DNA from: Sympetrum striolatum
Taxonomy: Eukaryota; Arthropoda; Insecta; Odonata; Libellulidae
NCBI GenBank assembly: GCA_947579665.1
Contig: OX388349.1
Coordinates: 77,194,841 to 77,258,840 of the forward strand
DNA: 64,000 bases
Direction: 5' to 3'
Each line of letters starts with the position of its first letter. Position 1 is the stretch's first letter. Position numbers and translations under genes: made by a program. This document shows positions 50,700 to 61,718 of this stretch, in pieces. The notes under the pieces are model-generated. The model was not told the origin of the DNA, did not search any database, and saw nothing but the letters and a program-made list of their open reading frames with translations.

Positions 50700-50782
50700 G
50701 TAATATAGTATTTCCCCCTTCACCGCTGGCACTAGGCCTGATGGCCTAATCGCATCGTCATTTGAAATAAATAAATAAATAT
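50700..50782 (+). mobile_element. 3' end of a LINE with (AAAT)n tail
   Basis: GGCACTAGGCCTGATGGCC, CTAATCGCATCGTCATTTG and a short (AAAT)n tail form a typical LINE 3' terminus: a small GC-rich hairpin (GGCCTGATGGCC) followed by a tetranucleotide tail. No ORF precedes it, so it would be a severely truncated copy. Confidence 0.4.
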
Positions 50783-50789
50783 CTGTCCT

Positions 50790-51362
50790 GTTGGCAATGT
50801 ATAAAATGAGTGTATAACTGTCGCATTGGCAATGTAAAATGAAAACCGCCGCTGGAATCACGACCAATCTGTGAAAAAAACTGCTACGTACTTAAACAGT
50901 TTGACTTTATCGATAATCTGTTCATATTCTGTCCAAATAGCGTATATTACAATTATGATTGATGATTATCTTGATTGATATATTTATGATGCTTAATATA
51001 TTAAAAACGGTAAATCCTTCGTAATCCTAAATACAACCTTCAATTCGTATGACTGAATGCGGTCGATCTCATCTATTTATATTATATTTATATGAATTAT
51101 GTCAAGGTTTCCTTTCCCAAGTAACATCTGCATAAGAATAATTTTCAGACGAATGGAATGCGTCTCATTTGAAGTGGTATATTCGAGTATTTGTTTGGAT
51201 AAGGAGACGTATTCCTGCTCATTAATTGTAATCCTTCACAATATCTTCTCGTGTATTTTAGATTACCCCCATTGCACATCACTGTTTTAAGAGGTCGATG
51301 TAAGTTCTAGAGAATGCATACTTTCTAGGAAGGACAAATTTATCAGTGTTGAACGAAATAAA
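50790..51362. other. No gene recognised
   Basis: AT-rich; nothing supported. Confidence 0.6.
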
Positions 51363-51373
51363 GGAAGTTTATA

Positions 51374-51423
51374 GTAGTAGCATTTATGAAGGTGCCTCGA
51401 CAGCTGAGGTCATTTCGCACCTT
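51374..51423 (-). mobile_element. 50-bp 5'-truncated SINE1 with 11-bp target duplication
   Basis: Minus-strand body and tail of SINE1 (GTGCGAAATGACCTCAGCTG to the TACTAC tail). GGAAGTTTATA is exactly repeated at 51363-51373 and 51424-51434. It starts at almost the same SINE position as the truncated copy at 40541-40589. Confidence 0.85.
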
Positions 51424-51434
51424 GGAAGTTTATA

Positions 51435-53516
51435 AACTGAGGAATACCTGTAAGGAAAAGTCCTTTAGTATCATGAAATTGTACCAGTGAGCATGATTGT
51501 ATATAATGTAGTAATAGCTTCTTCTCTAAGAGAAGGTCACTGACACATTTTCCTGAGCTGTATCCTGGTCACGTAACGTTGGAGGGATCACGCAATTGAG
51601 GAGTTCCGCTGAAATCTGAAAATATTTATATGTTTATATTAAATATTATTTATAATAATTTATATAAATAGTATTTATAATAAATGCGCAAAATATCTTG
51701 AGTTTTTGCTGAACGTAAACATTTAACGAACACCGCGAATCTCCTCTGAAATGTTTTTAAATCCAACACGAGTCAAAGTGGATAATCCCCCTCAAAATCT
51801 CCATCCGAACATAAATCAAAGCGATATCACGTTGACATTTATTCTCAAGAAAGGAAGATTGATTAGAGCGCCTTTTTCCTCACTCCTCTATTTCTCCTCG
51901 AGATTGTTGTTTTTTCTCCTTCGCTTCGCGGGATTATCAAAGATGCACATTTACATGCGAAAGGGGCAATTCATAATTCCTCTCATTGTTTCGAAAAATG
52001 GATTTTCGAGGAACCTTAGCTCCTCCATTTCACGCTCCAAGGTCACCTTGGAGTCAAATGGGGAGATGACGGATGGCCCACGCTGAAGAAATCCCGCCAT
52101 TTTTCTCTCCTTTTCTAATTACGACTCGATTATGCGGAAAGTCTCCAAATGATTAATATATTTAGGCCCACAATCCATTTTCGCTTTCAGTCGCGAATTT
52201 TAAGGCGCGAACGTACTGCACAACGTTTTATTTTTAAATATTCCGTTGAAAACGTTTCTGTGCCTTGAACGTGATGCTCGTTAGTATAGAGGCGAGTGAA
52301 CATATCAATTGATAGATGAATTTCCTATGAAATATGCTGCTACATACAAAGTGTAGTATCTTTCAATTACACTCCGTGGAATGAAGCGCTGGATATCAAT
52401 GTCTTCAATCGATTTCAAGCTCAGTACAAAGAATAAGAAATGTGATGGAATAGCTGAATCTCCGCAGTACGTTAACATGAAGCAATTCTCTGAATTTAGA
52501 TTATCAATTTTATTAATTTTCACGTTTTAGTTTGGCACTCTGCCTAGGTGGCAGTGCTAAAGTCAAATGTTATATGAAATTCATCGAAGAAAAAACAAAT
52601 TTGAAAATACATCTTAATGGCCATAGAAGAGCATAAAATTGAAAGCATTTGTTCTTATCTGCGAGAGTGCACGAGTAATTCTACTCCACGCCTGCTACTA
52701 CTATTTGGCGATTAAAGTTTTAAAATTCTGATTCCCTTTTTGGCATGGTTTCATTAGATGTAAGTAGCCAAAGTGGTTTAGAACCTCTACTTCAGGAAAT
52801 ATTTCAATTCAGCTCTGTTTTATTACGCAAACCCGCTGTCATCATCGCAGTCTTCAATTCAAAGACCTCCTAATGCAGCACGATTATACGCTCCAACTTA
52901 AAGCAGCTGTAACAATCAACGCTATTCAAGTACTAAACGTCGCTGCCCGAAAGTATCTTCATATGTCAATTTACAATGACTAACTATATATTACGTATCC
53001 ATGAACGACAGTATAAATTTACGCTTGTATGATATGTAACGCTGAACCACAGCCACCAGATTTTTAATCTACTTGAAGTGTAATTGTAATATTAATAATC
53101 TTAGAGCAGATGTCGAATCGCCCAATCATTTCGGGTATTGTAAGGAAGCTTTATGGTAGAGAAAGTATATCAGCAATGACTTGGTGACGGCATCAGTGCA
53201 TGTATTTGACGTCGCTTCTCACTAAATTTTTCCTCGGATGATGGAAATTTATATTCAGAGCACGGGTCCTTATTACCATACGTTGGTGAGTCTTGAGTGA
53301 GTGAAAGTGATTCTTTCGGTGTTACACGCAAATTGAAAGCGTATCTATCGACTACCATAACCTTCATAGCCGTGATTTCATGAAGGAATGTGTAGTAGCT
53401 CTTACTTCGAGGATAATTCGTTCTGCAGCAAACTCGTTTTAAAAAAGCATCTCCCATATTTAAAAAAATTGAACCTTAATTACTCCATTTTCTCTCTCAG
53501 TTACACACATAAATGC
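51435..53516. other. No gene recognised
   Basis: A CpG-richer patch at about 51720-52290 contains an open frame of 111 codons (51751-52086, +) without domain. The remainder is AT-rich and featureless to me. Confidence 0.5.
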
Positions 53517-53715
53517 ACCGGACGTGGTGGCGGAGTGGTTAACGTGCTAGCGCGGGTTCGAATCCCGGCGAATCGGATTTTTGCCTGTTAGGGAATGGTT
53601 GTCTGTGTATGTTGAGTGTGTGTGTGTGTGTGAGAGAGAGATATATTAATAAAAAGGGTGTAATTGGAGGAATAGCCTTCAAAGGCTAAAATTCGCCCAT
53701 AAAAAGACGGATACA
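53517..53715 (+). mobile_element. SINE2 copy with shortened head
   Basis: It begins CCGGACGTGGTGGCGGAGTG, a good A box, and then runs directly into CGCGGGTTCGAATCCCGG. About 35 bp between A and B boxes, present in the copy at 21909-22180, are missing. The body matches: TTAGGGAATGGTTGTCTGTG, a (TG)n(AG)n run, GGAGGAATAGCCTTC and GGCTAAAATTCGCCC. The (ATT)n tail is poorly kept. Confidence 0.85.
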
Positions 53716-54113
53716 TTATTTTTATAAAGTTTTTAAATTCTTTTTAATCAACAAAAAGTAGAGATAGTTATGGCATGATAATTTGAAATTATTCCAATGT
53801 ATATGAAACGAGTATTTTTCTGATTAATTTATATTTTCGATTTCACTAAGGGGAAGTTGCGAAGTTTGATAAAGTTTCCTAAAACACAATATAAAACTGC
53901 TGAAATTCTTCACGTATTGGCTTCAGTATTACTTTTGCTTCCATTTTTATAAGACTATTGGTAAACTTGAGGGTATCTTCAAGATTCTGGATCACTAGAA
54001 TAAGCAAAAGTAAACTACTTCATTCCTATCTTTCCTAATAAGCCTCATTTTATCCCCAAAGAGTTATTAATTAACTTTATATAATATAAGGACCAAACTA
54101 GTTATTTTTGATG
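53716..54113. other. No gene recognised
   Basis: AT-rich spacer between SINE2 and element B; nothing supported. Confidence 0.6.
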
Positions 54114-55687
54114 AATTTAGGGCACGAACTTAGAAAGTATAGGACTGGAGACTGCTGAAATTTTTTGGCTCCCTTAATGTCCGCATCCGCGAAATGGTAG
54201 CCGCGAGATGGCAGCACTGAAGTTCGCCCTTTGAAACCATAATCTTATATTGAGTAAATGGTGAAAAAGCACGATTATGATACATATGTAATAAAGAGTA
54301 ATATTTACCAAAGATGGAATTAAGAGTAATTGTTTTATCCATCAATAGGTACTTATGAATTGAATACATAACGTTTGAATAAGACGGATTAATTAGCAAA
54401 TCCGAAGAATAGGTGCTTGCCTTAAACACAGGTAACTTTGATTAGGTGTAACGGCGAAGAGGTCAAATAAACATAGTGAGTGTGATGAAAATAATGTCAG
54501 AATAGTACAGGTAACTTTGTCGCCGTAAAAACATTCTCCGTAAATCACTGAAAGGTGACGAACAGTACCTTAGAATGGGGTGACTTTGGCCGTTTTTTAG
54601 ATAAAAAAAAATATTTCTGTATTCAATTACATTCTCTATGCTCAGAAAATTTAAAGTACATGAAGTTAATTCTTATTCATGCAAGTAGTATCTAAAATAT
54701 TTTCTTAAACAACGGAATTTGTTTAAAAAACAAAGAATAGCGGCCTTAGGCACCCCAACCGATGGAGTGACTTCGGCCACAAAATATGTTTCCTAAATAT
54801 CGCCTATAAAATTAACTATATGACTAATATTACGACCATTAATATATTTTAAGATCTTTAAATTATTATTATATTTAATCTTTGTTAAATAGGTACTGAG
54901 ATAAGAAGTTATTGACTTATTATAACGTTTTTCCACTTTATTTATACATTTTCAAAAGAAACATAATTTTTTTTACATATTTAATTTTTTTCCTCCAAAA
55001 ACAAAAAGAATGAAAAATTATTGTAGAAAGCCTCTACTCACTGTCACTCGAACCCTTTTTAATTTGTTTTAAAGCCTTAGAGTCAGTGTTTTGTTTCTAC
55101 TAATGAATCTCGGAACCAAACAATTTCTGGAATTTTTGTCAAAGCACTGAACATTTACTTTTTACTGTTCAAATACATTTGTACTAAAATTTGGATATCA
55201 TGAATACTCATAAAAAAATTAACAGCACTTTCACTAATTTAATCTCTTTTTCACGAAGAAGCACTGTTTGGCCTCCAATTGTCTTCAAATGTTTCCCATC
55301 TTGCTGAGTGTTACTGAGAGGAGTTAACAGACTGAGGTTTCGTAGACTTGTCTCGAGAATGCACGATTTTCAATTTAGTTCCCAATGACAATTTTACTGT
55401 CAATGTTGCAAGGAGCAAGACGGATTTGCTGACGATATATCAAGACAATCTAAATTCTAAAGGGCAGGAAAAAATAGCTACTTCGTGAAATTTTAGTACT
55501 ACATAATTTATTGTACTAAAAATTTACAATTTGTGGAGCAGTGCACGCGTGGTCGAAGTCACCCCTTTCTACGGTAACGTTGATGTAAGTTGGAAAATGC
55601 GAGCACGTTGTGTGAGTTGGAGATCTTCATTGTCGTTACTGCGCTTGAAGACTTTTGATATATTTTAAGATATCCTCAATCTTAAAA

Positions 55688-55981
55688 ATGCCTGGTCATC
55701 GTTGTATTGCAGCAGATAAAGAAACACAGCAAGTGTGCTGTTAGCCAGGCTGCATTAATTCATCCGGGTCATTCTCTTGCCATTCAGTACCAAAGTTAAC
55801 AAATATGAAAAGTATGGGGGATTTAGTTCATCCTAATGTAAACCTTCATACTTTCATCCTCAAAGAGGAGGAACAATTTGTAAAGCACTGTGAGTCAAAT
55901 GATATGTTTGAGTGCATAATTACAGAGTTACTTGAAGGTGATGAAGAGATAACTTTCCCATGCACGGAAGTGAAATCATAG
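55688..55981 (+). pseudogene. Broken ORF of element B, one in-frame stop
   Basis: The ATG at 55688 begins MPGHRCIAADKETQQVCC. An in-frame TAG at 55742-55744 interrupts what is leucine in A, and the same frame continues PGCINSSGSFSCHSVPK, LVHPNVNLHTF, FVKHCES and LLEGDEEIT to a TAG at 55979. The frame length is 98 codons including the final stop. Cysteines before and after PG and the following SCHSVPK fit the start of a THAP-like finger better than A does. The rest of a transposase is missing. Confidence 0.45.
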
Positions 55982-56311
55982 CATATATAATTAAATATTA
56001 TGTAACTATGAGGATTAGACAGCATGCAAATTTTATAAATTTAAAGAAAGTGAATCGAAAAGGAAAATTGCGAAACTGTCTAAAACTTATTGTTTGGTCA
56101 ATAAATTTTGTATACCACTCTATCCTTTATGTTTGTATATTGTATAATCTAACTTCACATTTCAGCCTCCTTGAGATGAAATGCAGTCCACGCTAATCAT
56201 TAAAATTTGATACTTTTGGATTTATGTATGTTTCAACAATATTTGACCGTTTACTCATTTCCTGGAGACTATTTCTGGGAACTTCGATTTTTTTTTCAGG
56301 AAATGTGTATA

Positions 56312-56423
56312 CGAGGGTGGTCTGAAAAGTTTCCGACCCCAGATTTTTCAGTCATCTTCAGAAAATTTTCAGAAAACATGTCCAGAAATGTTGAAATGTC
56401 GGAAACCTTTCAGACCACCCATG
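56312..56423. mobile_element. 112-bp mariner-type MITE nested in element B
   Basis: It has CGAGGGTGGTCTGAAAAGT at the left end and the inverse at the right, with TA at 56310-56311 and 56424-56425. It is orthologous to the MITE at 43806-43916. Confidence 0.8.
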
Positions 56424-56878
56424 TAAATACTGCGATTCTAGTTTTAAAAGGCCTAGTTGAAAGTAGATGTAACGTTGGTAATTTATTAAGGATCAATTAT
56501 TTTCTGTGTATCCGAGCAGAATACATTGCACTTCGCTGATCTACGAATAATGTTTTCACAAGTTACTTGTGGTGTGCCCTGAAGGCAAAACCTGCACTTA
56601 TTCCTAGGATTTACTAATTTGCCCATGTTATTCAATTGTTTTAAGTACTTATTAATGGATACTCTCACTTACTCTGAATTCCATCTTTGGTATATACTAC
56701 TCCCGCAAGGAAAAAGAGGGAAAAAGTATCAAAATCGTGCTGTATTTTCCATATACTCCATATGAGATTATGGTTTCAAAGGGCGAGCTTCAGTGCTGCC
56801 ATCTCGCGGCTGCGGACATTAAGGGCGTCAGCCGATTGTACAGCCAGCATAGGGGAGCTTCAGGGGCGTGATTTACGG

Positions 56879-57805
56879 TGATGTTTATACATTGAAAAAT
56901 TTAAGTGAAATGGAAGATAACATCATCAAAACAATATTATATATATTATTTTATCTATGACTCTATGGGATTAAAAATATATTCTCACAGCCTATTTTCA
57001 TAATTATTTTCGTCTGAATGATTATTTTCAATTACTACACCACCAGAAATGAGATCATGTATCTACATTGAATCTGTAGTTTGCAATCTAAGCTGTGAGT
57101 TTTAAACTTGAAGTTACTCTAGAAACTCGAATACTCGTGAAAGTAGGGATAGCAGCTGTTTCTCCAGAAATCTCTCCTGAGATGTATAAAATTAGTGCGA
57201 CAGAGACCGAGTTCTCACACATGCTTATTCATGGCGATGTATCCCTCGGGCTGCTCGATTTGCGATAAATCCGCTCATTGACGCGTTTTCTTCGGAAAGG
57301 AGACGTAAGAGGCAAACGCAGCTCGAGGATCACAACCCCAACTAACAGAGGAGCAAATAAAGGAATCGATAAACAAAGGCGACTTATGTGTGGCATTCTC
57401 CGTTCGTAAAAAGAATTGGCGAAGTATTCGGAGAGGAAAGGAAGAAGTCAGCTGCGAGAAAGGAAAAGGCCGATGAGAAGTTTCCATTTTCGACTTGACA
57501 TCTCTGGACCAATACAGAATATTGGAAAACTTCTTCCTCCAATAATTGAGAAAAAACCTTCAGACTGTTGCCCACAGGAGCGACGGCGAAGCCCGCGAAT
57601 CTTCCTTTATTTCCCCAAACTTCGCTTTCTTCCATGGATACCAGAGACAGGATGTTTTCTCACGCTTGTGTGGCACTGTGGTACACGGTGTTCGAGTGGG
57701 ATTCAATTATAAGAAAATATTACAAAAGATAAATTATTATTAGCAGAGGTACCTCTGCGATATTGTCTGAGTTAACATCTCTCTATTTAAAACATCCTCG
57801 ATATT
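56879..57805. other. No gene recognised; one 16-bp palindrome
   Basis: A CpG-richer patch at about 57150-57700 shows several overlapping open frames (up to 98 codons) on both strands without domains. GCAGAGGTACCTCTGC at 57743-57758 is a perfect palindrome. Confidence 0.5.
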
Positions 57806-57937
57806 CTTATAGCCGCATAGTTAGTTAAAAGTAGTGACCGTCCTATAATTCCAATCCAGTCCTAGGTTCGATTCCCGATTGGTGTTCATATGAGAAAAAT
57901 TACCTCAACTGTCGAAGCGTTGTTGAAAATACTAATG
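57806..57937 (+). mobile_element. Diverged SINE1 copy
   Basis: The T-arm region CCTAGGTTCGATTCCCGA keeps a good B box. The body ATTACCTCAACTGTCGAAGC, then TTGTTGAAAATACTA, aligns with SINE1 (ATGACCTAAGCTGTCGAAGC, ACAATACTA). The A box is weak. Confidence 0.65.
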
Positions 57938-59300
57938 AACGTCTTTTATTCTCTTTCTTATGTTGGTTTATACATTTCTTGAAAAAGGAGTGTCTTATCA
58001 TTCGAGTTAACAATAATCGATGACGTTTATTTTTTCAGTACTTTCTTTCTACTAAGATTTGTTAACTTCTTTCGAAGAACACTTCTTTCCCTCACAAAGA
58101 GTTTATCATTGTTTATAGAGATGAGATGTTGGTTTGGAGGTTTGAAACCTGAAAAATCTCGATTATAATACAAGTGTGTTTCTGAACCAATGGGAGATAT
58201 TTACGAAGATTACCGATAACTGATTTACGAAGGCTAAATTTCTGTAATTCATAAGATCGATTAGGATCATCTTGACTAGGCGGATGTTAATGCTTGTGAT
58301 ATGGCCGCGATGGTTTGTTCTTCTCTCCACTAGATAGTAGAACTTTCATATGCGTGGTAGAAAAGGTAATTGAATCTAAACTTGATTGGCCTGGCAAATA
58401 ATCCACTGCATCCAGTCCGACCTTCAAACGGCACCTTCAAAAACAAGTCTCCCATGATTTCCAGTCAATTCTCCCTTTACCAAATGGACGCGACTTCATA
58501 TTCATCAAAAAACAGTCCTTCCTCTGGAAGACCGATGCTAAAGTGGAAAATATGAATCCGTGCATTCCCTCTTAAGAATAATTCATAGTTCTCGATTGAT
58601 AACGAGACCTACCAACTTAAAAACGAGACTTATATCAACTCGATTATCATTTCAATAAATATTTCCATCCTAATCCGTTTACTATCCATAAGTACCGGCC
58701 GTAAAAATATATGAATAAAATTTCCCGAGAGATACTGTTCAGATATAATAGCTCTCTCTTTTTATACAATGTTTATCAATGTTACCATATCCCTCTATAC
58801 ATTGTTACCGAATATAATTGAAAGGAATTAAAGAAAAATACATAAGAAAACTACAGTATTTATTTCTGAAGATGATTAAAACCTTAAAACAATATATCTG
58901 TCAGTTGTGCTTAATAGTTTATCTTTGCGATCCGGGTAGCATGCTTGATATGCATGATGAAATTTTTTTGTATCATTTCCTGAACTGTAGTCAACTTCTA
59001 CATCCGAAATCTAACTATGAAGTACTTTTTTTCTTCCAAGCAAGCTAATGGTAGCTTATTATCAGAATGTTTCACCAATAAAGTCCAAATCATTAAGAGC
59101 TTACGCTGCCAACGTAGGAAATATCGTTTTCAGAAAACATATATAACGACTTCATAACAATGACTTGAGTGATAACAAGAATGTGAAAATGCGTGATATA
59201 ATACTAAATTTATTGTTTATTAAAGTACATAAACAAACTTTGTTTAAAAACATTTTCACCCAAAATATTAAAATCTTTCTTCATCCATGCATTTGGCCAT
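57938..59300. other. No gene recognised
   Basis: AT-rich; short open frames only. Confidence 0.6.
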
Positions 59301-59305
59301 ATCCC

Positions 59306-59975
59306 CCGGGTGTCCGGGTGAGACGCCCCGCTTCTGCGGGAGAGATGTCCCATTAGCTTAGACTGAATTTAATATGGAGAACGCTTGTTATATGTCAAAA
59401 TTGTTAAATTTAAATTGAAATTAGGGTATAACTAAACGTTTAAGTTAACTTTAAAACCTATTTTGAAGTTTTATTTGCTTCATTTTGTAGCCCCATAGGA
59501 GGAACCTCAGCCTCCTTCAGAGGCATATAAATAGCATGTTGAGGCTTGGTCATCAGTTTTTTTTGCAAGTGACATCTTTTTACGCAAAAATGTTGTTGTT
59601 TCAACCGAAAAACAATTCATGTCAATTTTGATGTTTTTGTCGAAATTTGGAAACTTCGAGGCAAAATCCTCACAGGTAATATTTTTTTGATTTAGAAAAA
59701 AAATTATATTTGTTAAAAAAAAGGTGGCTTTGGTCCACCCTATTGCTTGTTTAAACTATACTTCATCTTTTGATCGTGCATAAAATGCATTCGCCACGGA
59801 TTTAAATTTGAATTGAAATTAAATGTAGATTACAAACGTTTACTTGAAAAAAGCCGTAGTTAGTATCACCTTAAAGTTAAATTGATACTAATAATGCACA
59901 TATACCTAAAGATAGCACTGGGGCATCTATCCCGAGAAGAGGTCTATCCTTTCAGTACGGGAGAGATGCCCTTAC
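59306..59975. mobile_element. Possible ~670-bp TIR element
   Basis: CGCTTCTGCGGGAGAGATGT at the left (59329-59348) matches the right end read inward (CCTCTTCTCGGGATAGATGC, complement of about 59924-59943). GGTGAGACGCCC and GGATAGACC precede these in the same order. The right end also folds on itself: GGGCATCTATCCCG and CGGGAGAGATGCCC at about 59921-59972. The interior includes GGTGGCTTTGGTCCACC near 59724. No duplication was fixed, so limits are approximate. Confidence 0.4.
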
Positions 59976-61080
59976 CGCCAGTGGGTCCGTTGTCTCATAC
60001 AATATAATATTGCAATATGAGGTACTTCAAGGAGTCTTCATCTGACGCCCGAATTTAATTTGTGATGAACAAGTTCGAGAATCGTGTGCTTGAGTATATC
60101 ATTTAAGGTTTATTTGTTTTAATTGGGATGCATTAGCGTGTAAAAATATTTGAGTAAAATAAATGTGGTAATACGTTGGGAATAGAATAAATTTGAATGC
60201 TATTGATTTAAACAATATTTGAGTATTAATTTCCATGCGAAAAGGGAAATTAATTACAATTTAGCATTGAAAATCACACGTAAATTCAGCAGATCAACGT
60301 AGGGATTTTGAATCATTATCTTATTTACAGTGAATTGTCAATTAAAAAATCATGATCTTTTCTGTAAAAAATTGCCTTTGTTTAATGAACCTTCTGTATT
60401 TACTTATATTGGATATCATATTACGATTATTTTTCTAAACCAATTTATAGGGAAAAGAAGCAGCACTTACAGACCCTCGCAGTAAAAAACCCTAGGATGA
60501 CCCCTGTTTCATGAACAAAACCCCCATTATACTCGTTTATCCTTCGTTTTCTAATATCGATGGCATGCACGAATATGAAGCAATCTCTTAGAAGGATCTT
60601 CGTTAATCTCCTGGATTCAATATCTGTCACTTGAAAAACGAAATTTTCATTTGGTAGTTTTATAAGTCGTAAGGCTGTTAGAAAAATTCCCTAATAAGAG
60701 CAGGTATCATCATAGCTTATAATCAGATAACAGGACATAGAAATCGATATTTTGTATTCTTATCATATTAGTATATCTCCCCAATGAAACACGACCATGA
60801 AAGCGTATTCTATGGTATTACGAATAAAAGCACCACCTGTCGATTGCGTCGAAGAGAATTCAGTGATATTGATGGAAGCATCCAGTAGAACTTTTCATTT
60901 GATGACAATGATGATTTTTACAAGTGCATACTGGTATTTTCTAGCATTAGAATGAAATATAATAATTTTACTCCATATCATAACTAAATATCTCACAAAT
61001 CGATTAATTGAACGCCTTTCATGGAGACTCAAAGTAATTCCGAAAATCCCGTATTTAGGGAATGAGAATTTAAAATGAGC

Positions 61081-61300
61081 GCGGTCGCCGCGGTAACTAC
61101 ACGTCACGTGATTTGAAATCAAATATCGCTTTCGAGAGATCAATCTCGTCTGCATAAATTATTTCGCAGCGAATCCACGGATTAATTGCCATCCGCCTCC
61201 AATTTATTTTAATCGCCATGAATAATGGATGCGCGTTAATTTGATGAAAGGAAAATAATCAATCGGAATCAATTTTAATGCTGAAATACACGGATCTTAC
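61081..61300. promoter_or_regulatory. Candidate conserved enhancer-like block
   Basis: A dense set of binding-site-like words lies in non-repetitive sequence: E-box CACGTG at 61105-61110, ATTAATTGCC at 61181-61190 (homeodomain core), TTTTAATCG near 61207, GCGTTAATTTGAT near 61232 and AATAATCAATC near 61254 (PBC/Hox-like TGATT on the other strand). The pattern resembles arthropod developmental enhancers. No conservation data are available here. Confidence 0.3.
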
Positions 61301-61424
61301 AATGATGTGCAAGACGAATTTTAAACGAGACACATTTCTGTCCTACCGACTTCTATGCAGTTTTTTTCCATTCCCTTTTAGGATATCGGGTTCTTCCACA
61401 GAAATTCCAGTTCTTTGGTCTCTC

Positions 61425-61474
61425 CAATAGTAATAGCAGTAGTAATTTCAAAAGAGCTTCGATAAATAGTCTTG
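61425..61474 (-). mobile_element. Possible SINE1 3' fragment
   Basis: On the minus strand ATCGAAGCTCTTTTGAAATT followed by ACTACTGCTATTACTATTGG resembles the SINE1 end (GTCGAAGCACTTTTAACAAT, ACTACTAC). No duplication was found. Confidence 0.35.
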
Positions 61475-61647
61475 AACAGATCATTTCCAGTGTGAATCAA
61501 ACCTCTAAAAGGAACGTACTACTTGGCTATACTTAAGCCTCTTTCAAGCACCACTTTGGAAATGATTAGATTTGACTGATTTAGTAAAAAAAATATAAGA
61601 ATATTTTTACATAATATATTTCCTGCCTCTTATAGCTTAAAAATACA

Positions 61648-61718
61648 ACACTGAGTTTATGAGCCTGAAGATGTAATGCAAACAAACAAACAAAACTGGT
61701 CGCGAATAAACTCAGTGT
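61648..61718. repeat. Perfect 13-bp inverted repeat around a Penelope-like segment
   Basis: ACACTGAGTTTAT (61648-61660) and ATAAACTCAGTGT (61706-61718) are exact inverses. The 45-bp loop reads GAGCCTGAAGATG, an (AAAC)n run, and AACTGGTCGCGA. CCTGAAGATG followed by a CGAAACCGGTCG-like word is a recurring signature in Penelope-like retroelements, whose terminal repeats can carry hammerhead ribozymes. The core residues of a hammerhead (CTGATGA and GAAA) are not intact here. Confidence 0.4.

Larger units (their letters stand above)
54123..56869 (+). mobile_element. DNA element B, inverted copy of A
   Basis: It is collinear with A in reverse orientation and about 250 bp longer. The extra material is mainly at about 54440-54740, including a second ACAGGTAACTTTG word. 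Arms are at about 54176-54425 and 56590-56820. The flanking 9-mers AATTTAGGG (54114-54122) and GATTTACGG (56870-56878) agree at seven of nine places, consistent with a decayed target duplication. The left arm has a partial tandem copy of the CCGCGAGATGG segment (CCGCGAAATGGTAG at 54187-54200). Nested MITE and ORF fragment are as in A. B looks older or more worn than A. Confidence 0.8.
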
